From NCBI GenBank assembly GCA_964647905.1, contig CAZYJR010000068.1:1-5863 (forward strand): a stretch of 5,863 nucleotides of DNA, given 5' to 3'. Under the pieces are notes generated by a model. It saw nothing but the letters and a program-made list of their open reading frames with translations, was not told the origin of the DNA and made no database searches. This stretch comes from CAZYJR01 sp964647905. GTDB lineage: Bacteria; Desulfobacterota; DSM-4660; Desulfatiglandales; HGW-15. This document shows positions 1 to 4,309 of this stretch, piece by piece. Position 1 is the stretch's first letter; every line of letters begins with the position of its first letter. The position numbers were made by a program, and so were the translations under genes.

Positions 1-8
1 GATTTTGT

Positions 9-84
<76 letters not shown>

Positions 85-105
85 ATTTGAAGCCTGCTTC
101 CGCCC

Positions 106-182
106 TGGCGCGCCCGGCAGGATTCGAACCTGCGGCCTACGGGTTCGAAGCCCGGCGCTCTGTCCAGCTGAGCTACGGGCGC
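106..182 (-). tRNA. tRNA-Arg, anticodon TCG
   Basis: The minus-strand sequence folds as a 77-nt tRNA: acceptor GCGCCCG with CGGGCGC, D arm GCTC/GAGC, T arm GCAGG-TTCGAAT-CCTGC, discriminator G and encoded CCA at 108-106. The anticodon loop CTTCGAA gives TCG, reading the arginine codon CGA. The overall sequence resembles proteobacterial tRNA-Arg genes that begin GCGCCCGTAGCTCAGCTGG. The outermost pair of the anticodon stem (position 27 with 43) is a C-U mismatch; the other four pairs are G-C. It is the first gene of the tRNA pair, starting about 12 nt after the predicted transcription start. Confidence 0.95.
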
Positions 183-200
183 CGTGGGTATTGATAGGTA

Positions 201-229
201 TATCTAGCAATCCATGTTAAGGTTGTCAA
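201..229 (-). promoter_or_regulatory. sigma70-type promoter for the tRNA-Arg/tRNA-Lys pair
   Basis: On the minus strand a perfect TTGACA (229-224) is followed by a 17-bp spacer and TAGATA (206-201), a weak match to TATAAT. The predicted start of transcription, near 194, is just upstream of the mature 5' end of tRNA-Arg at 182. It faces away from the rplM promoter; the two -35 boxes are 30 bp apart. Confidence 0.55.
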
Positions 230-259
230 CGGGTTTTCTCCGGCAGGAGCAAAATTCCC

Positions 260-288
260 TTGACAGGGTTGTCTCAGTCCCCTAAAAA
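260..288 (+). promoter_or_regulatory. sigma70-type promoter for rplM-rpsI-truA
   Basis: A perfect TTGACA box at 260-265 is followed by exactly 17 bp and TAAAAA at 283-288, which matches four of six bases of TATAAT. Transcription would start near 295, leaving a leader of about 30 nt before the rplM ATG. That is too short for a structured ribosomal-protein autoregulatory leader. The start region downstream of the -10 box is AT-rich. Confidence 0.6.
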
Positions 289-324
289 GATCTTCTTTTA
301 AGTTTATCTATAGGATGTTTCGAT

Positions 325-753
325 ATGAAGACGTTCGTGGCCAAGGAGCAGGAAGTCGACAAGAAGTGGTTCGTGGTGGACGCCGAGGACAAGGTCCTGG
401 GGAGGCTGGCGAGCCAGATAGCGGTCCGGCTGAGGGGGAAGCACAAGCCAATTTTCACGCCTCATGCGGACACAGGCGATTTCGTGGTGGTGGTGAACGC
501 CGAGAAGGTGGCAATGACCGGCCGCAAGTGGGAACAGAAGAACTACTATCGTCACAGCGGCTATGTCGGGGGGCTCAAAGTCCTTTCCGCGCGCAAGCTG
601 CTCGAGAAGAAACCCGAGGAGCTCGTTAGGCTGGCGGTGAGGAGGATGCTTCCCAAGAACAGCCTGGGGAGGCGGCAGCTCAAGAAGCTGAAGATTTATG
701 CCGGGCCCGAGCACCCGCATGAGGCCCAAAAGCCGGAAAAGCTGGAGATATAG
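325..753 (+). CDS. rplM: 50S ribosomal protein L13
   Basis: L13 is an early-assembling protein of the large ribosomal subunit that binds 23S rRNA. The 142-residue product has the usual bacterial length and starts MKTFVAKEQEVDKKWFVVDA. The family hallmarks follow in order: DKVLGRLAS (about 23-31), the RGKHKPIFTPHADTGDFVVV segment (about 37-56), the GRKWEQKNYYRHSGYVGGLK block (about 66-85), then the RRMLPKNSLGR motif (about 111-121) and IYAGPEHPHEAQKP near the end. The ATG at 325 is preceded by an AGGAT Shine-Dalgarno-like sequence at 312-316, 8 nt upstream. It is the first gene of the operon and its TAG stop directly abuts the ATG of rpsI, an arrangement conserved across bacteria. Nothing in the protein is unusual. 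Confidence 0.97.
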   Translation: MKTFVAKEQEVDKKWFVVDAEDKVLGRLASQIAVRLRGKHKPIFTPHADTGDFVVVVNAEKVAMTGRKWEQKNYYRHSGYVGGLKVLSARKLLEKKPEELVRLAVRRMLPKNSLGRRQLKKLKIYAGPEHPHEAQKPEKLEI

Positions 754-1146
754 ATGGCTGCAGGACTATACCACGCAGTAGGAAAGAGGAAGACCTCGGT
801 CGCCCGTGTCTGGCTGAAACCGGGCCAGGGGTTCATGACAGTGAACAGCAAGTCCCTGGACGACTACTTCACCAGGGAAGCGGACAGGATCCTGGTGAAG
901 CAGCCCCTGGAACTCACGGACATGGCCGGCAAGTACGACATCAAAGTCAATGTAAGGGGAGGCGGGCACGGCGGCCAGGCGGGCGCGGTCCGTCACGGGA
1001 TCACCAGGGCCCTGGTGGAGATCAACCCGGATCTCAGGGGGACTCTCAAGAAGGCCTCTCTTCTTACGCGAGATCCGCGGATGAAGGAACGAAAGAAGTA
1101 CGGGCAGCCCGGGGCCAGGGCCCGTTACCAGTACTCCAAGCGCTGA
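754..1146 (+). CDS. rpsI: 30S ribosomal protein S9
   Basis: S9 belongs to the head of the small ribosomal subunit, and its C-terminal tail reaches the peptidyl-tRNA anticodon region. The 130-residue product is the standard length. Visible hallmarks are the N-terminal VGKRKTSVARVWLKPG (residues 9-24), the central GGGHGGQAGAVRHGITRALVE (about 69-89), and the basic tail ending in YQYSKR, the form of the conserved QFSKR end. The ATG follows the rplM stop with no intervening base, and GGAG at 744-747 inside the end of rplM serves as its ribosome binding site 6 nt upstream. Translation is therefore probably coupled to rplM. The family usually has GGGISGQAGA where this protein has GGGHGGQAGA, a small variation. 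Confidence 0.97.
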   Translation: MAAGLYHAVGKRKTSVARVWLKPGQGFMTVNSKSLDDYFTREADRILVKQPLELTDMAGKYDIKVNVRGGGHGGQAGAVRHGITRALVEINPDLRGTLKKASLLTRDPRMKERKKYGQPGARARYQYSKR

Positions 1147-1162
1147 TGCTTAGCCTGGGAAT

Positions 1163-1199
1163 CCGCGCCCGGCCTCATCACGAGGGCGGGCGCCGGGGA
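1163..1199 (+). promoter_or_regulatory. GC-rich hairpin upstream of and touching the truA ribosome binding site
   Basis: In the 58-nt gap between rpsI and truA, GCGCCCG (1165-1171) pairs perfectly with CGGGCGC (1187-1193). Inside, after a G-G mismatch, CCTC (1173-1176) pairs with GAGG (1182-1185) around an ATCAC loop. The helix can extend past a bulged C so that CC at 1163-1164 pairs with GG at 1195-1196, the first half of the GGGGA ribosome binding site. No run of T follows, so this is not a standard intrinsic terminator. It may dampen truA expression relative to the ribosomal protein genes, or simply slow polymerase; that role is inference. Confidence 0.5.
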
Positions 1200-1204
1200 C
1201 CGAC

Positions 1205-1996
1205 TTGCCTTTGGGAGCCTGCTCCGACCCCCACAAGAAGATCAAGCTGACACTGAGCTACGACGGCACCCGTTACCAGGGATGGCAGCGCCAAAGGAGT
1301 GCGCCCACCGTCCAGCAGGTCCTTGAGGAAAAGATCGGGCTCATGACCCGGGAGCGGGTGAAGGTCACGGGGTCGGGTCGCACCGACGCCGGTGTGCACG
1401 CGCTAGGTCAAGTCTGCCACTTCACCACCTCGTCCCGTATCCCGCTCCAGGCGTTCAAGAAGGGCCTGAACAGCCTCCTGCCGCCGGATATCCTGATCCG
1501 CAGAGCGGAGTCCCCTCCGCCGGATTTCCACGCCCAGTTCAGTGCAGCCAGCAAGACCTATGAATACCGCATACTGAACACCCCGGACCCGGACGTGTTC
1601 CTCCGCAATTACGTGTGGCACATGCCCAGGCCGCTGGATGCCGGGGCCATGCGCCCCTGTCTTCAAGCCCTTGTCGGCCGGCATGACTTCTCATCCTTCA
1701 GGTCCTCCGGAGGGAGCGCTGTGAGCCCGGTAAGGACCATGCTCCGGGCAGTCCTGGAAACGGACGATCGAGGTTTGGTGCGCCTGGTGTTCGAGGCGGA
1801 CGGCTTCCTGCGCCACATGGTGAGAAACATTGTGGGTACAGTGGTCGGCGTGGGGCTAGGCAAGGTTTCCCGGGAACGGTTCTTGGAGATCTTTGAGGCC
1901 GGTGACAGAAGAGAGGCCGGAATCAAGGCCCCGCCCGGAGGCCTTTTCCTGATGTCGGTCAGCTACCCCGGCCAGGGCTCGAACAGCCCGGACTAA
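1205..1996 (+). CDS. truA: tRNA pseudouridine(38-40) synthase TruA
   Basis: TruA isomerises uridine to pseudouridine at positions 38, 39 and 40 in the anticodon arm of many tRNAs. The 263-residue product is of normal length. KLTLSYDGTRYQGWQRQ (about 14-30) is the typical N-terminal strand; GSGRTDAGVHALGQV (57-71) carries the catalytic aspartate, D61; KTYEYRI precedes the ...VWHMPRPLD segment; HDFSSF and the late FLRHMVRNIVGTVVGVGLGK block (about 203-222) are further family signatures. No ATG or GTG is available in frame between the upstream stop (TAG at 1151) and the conserved region, so TTG at 1205, with GGGGA at 1195-1199 five bases upstream, is the best start. TTG at 1211 is the alternative. 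It lies 58 nt after rpsI and is probably cotranscribed. Its TAA stop overlaps the stop of the opposite-strand gene. Confidence 0.93.
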   Translation: MPLGACSDPHKKIKLTLSYDGTRYQGWQRQRSAPTVQQVLEEKIGLMTRERVKVTGSGRTDAGVHALGQVCHFTTSSRIPLQAFKKGLNSLLPPDILIRRAESPPPDFHAQFSAASKTYEYRILNTPDPDVFLRNYVWHMPRPLDAGAMRPCLQALVGRHDFSSFRSSGGSAVSPVRTMLRAVLETDDRGLVRLVFEADGFLRHMVRNIVGTVVGVGLGKVSRERFLEIFEAGDRREAGIKAPPGGLFLMSVSYPGQGSNSPD

Positions 1997-2175
1997 CCGT
2001 CCGACCCGCTCTCATCCTCCTCCAAATCGATCCCCAGCAGAGAGCCCCTCACCGTCTCGTGGATCCGGGTGAAGGCCTCGTCGAAAGACCCCAAGGACAG
2101 CCGCCCCACCTCTATGAACTTGACCACGATCTCCTTTGTGACCTTCAGAGCGAGTTCGTCTTCCTTCTTGAGCAT
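1993..2175 (-). CDS. conserved hypothetical protein, 60 residues
   Basis: The function is unknown. The product begins MLKKEDELALKVTKEIVVKF and continues IEVGRLSLGSFDEAFTRIHE before a short acidic tail (EEDESGSDG). The first 25 residues and residues 31-46 look like two amphipathic helices, and there is no signal peptide, membrane segment or cysteine, so a small cytoplasmic helical protein is likely. I recall similar small proteins (KxxxLALKVTKEIVVKFIEVGR followed by FxEAF) in deltaproteobacteria, which supports a real gene, but I cannot verify this here. The ATG at 2175 is preceded by GGAGG at 2189-2185, nine bases upstream. A TTG at 2193 would add six residues but would place the Shine-Dalgarno inside the gene. 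The gene is convergent with truA, and it sits directly behind an intrinsic terminator. Confidence 0.75.
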   Translation of the reverse strand: MLKKEDELALKVTKEIVVKFIEVGRLSLGSFDEAFTRIHETVRGSLLGIDLEEDESGSDG

Positions 2176-2191
2176 GCTCCCATTCCTCCGC

Positions 2192-2245
2192 AAAAAGGAC
2201 CCCCGCTGACTGGAAAAAGGCTCTTGAACGGTTCAGCGGGGGTCC
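2192..2245 (-). terminator. intrinsic terminator abutting the ribosome binding site of the 60-residue gene (possible attenuator)
   Basis: On the minus strand GGACCCCCGCTGA (2245-2233) and TCAGCGGGGGTCC (2209-2197) form a perfect 13-bp stem with a 23-nt loop. Five T follow at once (2196-2192). This is a textbook rho-independent terminator on the minus strand only; the plus-strand flank has no T-run. It lies about 90 nt past the amrS stop, so it can end the amrS transcript. But the T-run ends only two bases before GGAGG of the next gene, so no promoter fits between the two. Any transcript of the 60-residue gene must pass through this terminator. Confidence 0.88.
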
Positions 2246-2291
2246 TCCCGGTCGCAGGAAAAACCCTTGCAGGCACTCCCTGGACGGATAA

Positions 2292-2320
2292 ACATTAGCA
2301 CGGGACCGTTCCGGGTTCAA
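2292..2320 (-). promoter_or_regulatory. candidate promoter for the 60-residue gene
   Basis: On the minus strand TTGAAC (2320-2315) is followed by 17 bp and TAATGT (2297-2292). The -10 box is preceded by TGC, which fits an extended -10 element. Both hexamers are imperfect (four and three matches to consensus). It lies between the amrS stop and the terminator. Transcription would start near 2285, giving a leader of about 110 nt that contains the whole terminator hairpin. Confidence 0.4.
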
Positions 2321-2335
2321 TCCTCCCGGCGGTAA

Positions 2336-3346
2336 TCATTCCCACACACCCGGTATGGCGGTCCCGCATTCCGGGCACTTGTCTCGGTCCATGTGCTTGG
2401 ATTGAACCACGAAACCGAAGCGGTCTATCAGCGGCCCGCCGCAGGCGTGGCAGCGGGTCTTCTCTCCTTCGTCTCCCGGGAGATTCCCGGTGTAAACATA
2501 CTGGAGCCCCGCTTCGTAGCCGATCTCCCTGGCCCGCCTGATGGACTCGACAGGGGTGGATCGCACGTGAGTCAACCGGTAGGTGGGATGAAAGCGGCTT
2601 ATGTGCCAGGGGATGCCGGGGTCGAGCCCGGCTATGAAGCCTGCCAGTGAACGGAGCTCTTCGGGGTCGTCGTTCAGGCCGGGGATAAGAAGCGTCGTGA
2701 TCTCCACCCAAACGCCCTGCCTCTTCATTGTCTCGATGCTCCTGAGGACCGGAGCCAGCGAGGCACCGCACTGCTCCTTGTAAAACCTTTCGGTAAAGGC
2801 CTTGAGGTCCACGTTTGCTCCGTGGAGGTGGGGGTGAATCTCCTCCAGGCACTCGCCCGTCATATAGCCGTTGGTGACGAATACGCTCCTTATCCCTTTC
2901 TCCTCGGCCAGGCGGGCGGTATCCAGCGCGAGCTCGAAGAAGACCGTGGGCTCGGTGTAGGTATAGGCTATGGTGGCCGCACCGCTTGAGGCTGCCTCGT
3001 CAGCCAGGAACCGCGGCGAGAGATCCTCCCCCCAGATCCGCGCGTGATCCGCGGGCATCTGGCTTATATCCGCATTCTGGCAGAAGAGGCAGTGGAAGTT
3101 GCACCCGACGGTGGCCACCGAATAGGAGCGGCTGCCGGGAAGGAAATGAAACAGCGGCTTCTTCTCTATGGGATCCACGCTGCGTGCTATCACCTTGCCG
3201 TATACCAGGCTCACCAAGGTCCCTTGCCGGTTCTCCCGCACTCCGCATATACCCTTCCGCCCGGGCTTTATCCGGCACCCGTGGTTGCAGAGGCGGCACT
3301 TTACCGAATCGTCTTCGCGTCGCTCGTAGAGATAAGCTTCCTTCAT
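2336..3346 (-). CDS. amrS: AmmeMemoRadiSam system radical SAM enzyme
   Basis: The 336-residue product belongs to the radical SAM enzymes related to pyruvate formate-lyase activase, in the branch that often accompanies AMMECR1 and Memo family genes. The reaction it performs is not settled by the sequence. The N terminus has four cysteines (C17, C20, C24, C34, in CRLCNHGC and GICGVR). The radical SAM cluster site is CNFHCLFC (C82, C86, C89), followed by YTYTEPTVFFE (128-138), which is typical of this family, VTNGYM (157-162) and an NVDLKAF segment (178-184). The C terminus has two CxxC pairs (C299/C302 and C324/C327) around GPLIDRFGF, like a zinc ribbon. An upstream in-frame reading would give 432 residues, but the added part lacks family similarity and overlaps the methyltransferase. 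ATG at 3346 is preferred: it overlaps the methyltransferase stop as ATGA, with AGGAGGT about 10 nt upstream. No AMMECR1 or Memo gene is in this window. Confidence 0.92.
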   Translation of the reverse strand: MKEAYLYERREDDSVKCRLCNHGCRIKPGRKGICGVRENRQGTLVSLVYGKVIARSVDPIEKKPLFHFLPGSRSYSVATVGCNFHCLFCQNADISQMPADHARIWGEDLSPRFLADEAASSGAATIAYTYTEPTVFFELALDTARLAEEKGIRSVFVTNGYMTGECLEEIHPHLHGANVDLKAFTERFYKEQCGASLAPVLRSIETMKRQGVWVEITTLLIPGLNDDPEELRSLAGFIAGLDPGIPWHISRFHPTYRLTHVRSTPVESIRRAREIGYEAGLQYVYTGNLPGDEGEKTRCHACGGPLIDRFGFVVQSKHMDRDKCPECGTAIPGVWE

Positions 3347-4152
3347 GGATCCGAAGACCTCCTGCTCGTTGTGGTTCCCCCCATGGTGGCGCCGCTCGGC
3401 ACCGACTTGCCGGCCCCGGGGACCGGGAGCTTCACCGCCAGATTGTCCGTCCGGAACCTGTAAAGGACGGTGGCGGCCATTCCCAGATGGGGCCCGAAGG
3501 GCAAGTCGCACTTCCCGGTCCTGCCCGGGAAGAGACCCTGGAGCATCCCCAAGACCCGGCCCCCCTCCATGGAGGAGCGCCAGGAAAGGGGAACTTCTCC
3601 CATCGCCCTCCGCACCAGGGCCTTGAGCTCCCACAGGCTGTAGAGGCGGCCCCGGCCGAACAACGGGTCCTGTGCTGGGGTGGGAATCCTCTGGGTCAGC
3701 CCCTGCCAGGACAGGCTGTTCATTACCGCCACGAAAACGGCACGCCGGGCGACCCGTCCGGCTTCCCTCAGGGCCTCGTAAGGGTCTTCCACGAACTCCA
3801 GGGTGTGGATCAGGAGGGCCACGTCAAAGGCGTTGTCCTCGAACGGGAGGTCCTCGGCAAGGCCTCTCCTGACCGCGCATCTCTGGCCGAAGCGCTCCCT
3901 GGCCCGATCCACCATCACCGGAGAAGCATCCACACCGTCCACCATCAACCCCAGTTCCCGCAAGAAGACCAAGTGGATCCCCTCGCCGCAGCCGATGTCA
4001 AGGGCCCTCTCCCCGGCCCTGGGCTGTAAGAGAGCGGGGACGCAGGCCTGGACCCAGTCCTCGGCGGCCCGACCCCTGGGACTCGAGCACCACTCGGCAT
4101 ACCTCCCGGCATCCGCCCTGTCGAACACCAAGCCCAATCCTTCCTCCCGCAT
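3343..4152 (-). CDS. class I SAM-dependent methyltransferase
   Basis: The 269-residue product has the Rossmann-fold methyltransferase signatures in order: motif I ALDIGCGEG (50-58) for SAM binding, the acidic end of strand 2 in VDGVDAS (71-77), GLAEDLPFEDNAFDVALLIHTLEFVEDP (97-124) covering motifs II and III as in the Methyltransf_11 family, and a C-terminal substrate domain with YSLWELKALV. The substrate cannot be read from the sequence. The last 25 residues (from about PGAGKSVPSG) are rich in Gly, Ser and Thr and look unstructured. Its TGA overlaps the ATG of amrS, so the two are translationally coupled. The start is uncertain. ATG at 4152 has AGGAG only three bases upstream, while TTG at 4137 has GGGAGG five bases upstream and would fit the predicted transcription start better, giving 264 residues beginning MGLVFDRADAG. 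Confidence 0.87.
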   Translation of the reverse strand: MREEGLGLVFDRADAGRYAEWCSSPRGRAAEDWVQACVPALLQPRAGERALDIGCGEGIHLVFLRELGLMVDGVDASPVMVDRARERFGQRCAVRRGLAEDLPFEDNAFDVALLIHTLEFVEDPYEALREAGRVARRAVFVAVMNSLSWQGLTQRIPTPAQDPLFGRGRLYSLWELKALVRRAMGEVPLSWRSSMEGGRVLGMLQGLFPGRTGKCDLPFGPHLGMAATVLYRFRTDNLAVKLPVPGAGKSVPSGATMGGTTTSRRSSDP

Positions 4153-4166
4153 TTTCTCCTGGAAAA

Positions 4167-4195
4167 AGAGTAGAAGAACACTGGGGAGATGTCAA
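4167..4195 (-). promoter_or_regulatory. sigma70-type promoter for the methyltransferase-amrS operon
   Basis: On the minus strand a perfect TTGACA (4195-4190) is followed by a 17-bp spacer and TACTCT (4172-4167), which matches three bases of TATAAT. Transcription would start near 4160, so an mRNA using the ATG at 4152 would have a leader of about 8 nt, with the ribosome binding site at its very end. A leader of about 23 nt results if TTG at 4137 is the start. Confidence 0.5.
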
Positions 4196-4244
4196 TCCGG
4201 CTCAGGGTGACCGGGGGTTTGCACACCGCCGCCCGCCGTGCTAA

Positions 4245-4283
4245 GGATAAGGCCCCGGGGTTTCGGGCCCCTGGGCCTTATCC
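4245..4283 (+). promoter_or_regulatory. strong hairpin in the nnr leader
   Basis: GGATAAGGCCC (4245-4255) pairs perfectly with GGGCCTTATCC (4273-4283). After a C-T mismatch, GGGG (4257-4260) pairs with CCCC (4268-4271) around TTTCGGG. Neither strand has a T-run after the stem, so it is not a normal intrinsic terminator. It ends 14 nt before the AGGAGG ribosome binding site of nnr. A second, weaker pairing of TCCTT (4288-4292) with AAGGA (4297-4301) would cover part of that site. It may be an mRNA leader element, an mRNA-stabilising structure, or a copy of a dispersed palindromic repeat; only one copy is visible here. Confidence 0.55.
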
Positions 4284-4309
4284 GGCATCCTTATGTAAGG
4301 AGGAAGGGC

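Noticed and set aside
289..324. A ribosomal-protein autoregulatory leader before rplM.
   Set aside because: The predicted leader is about 30 nt and AT-rich, with no stable hairpin.
1975..1989. Small hairpin GGGCT-cgaac-AGCCC near the truA stop, as a terminator.
   Set aside because: Only five base pairs and no T-run follow; it is inside the coding sequence.
2233..2295. A 20-codon minus-strand ORF (MFIRPGSACKGFSCDREDPR) whose TGA lies at the end of the terminator's first arm, as a leader peptide would.
   Set aside because: Its ATG overlaps the predicted -10 box, no Shine-Dalgarno precedes it, and the peptide has no run of a regulatory amino acid. It would matter only if transcription starts further upstream.
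2336..3634. Full 432-residue reading for amrS starting at 3634.
   Set aside because: The first 96 residues are Gly/Pro/Arg-rich, lie out of frame inside the methyltransferase gene and show no family similarity. The ATG at 3346 with AGGAGGT gives the usual length.
2986..4029. A 347-residue plus-strand ORF opposite amrS and the methyltransferase.
   Set aside because: It is Pro/Arg/Gly/His-rich with no domain, and both strands' conserved motifs belong to the minus-strand genes. Long antisense ORFs are expected in GC-rich DNA.
4219..4247. Possible nnr promoter TTGCAC-17-TAAGGA with TGC before the -10.
   Set aside because: Both boxes match consensus poorly and the resulting transcript would start inside the leader hairpin. 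The real nnr promoter is not identified.
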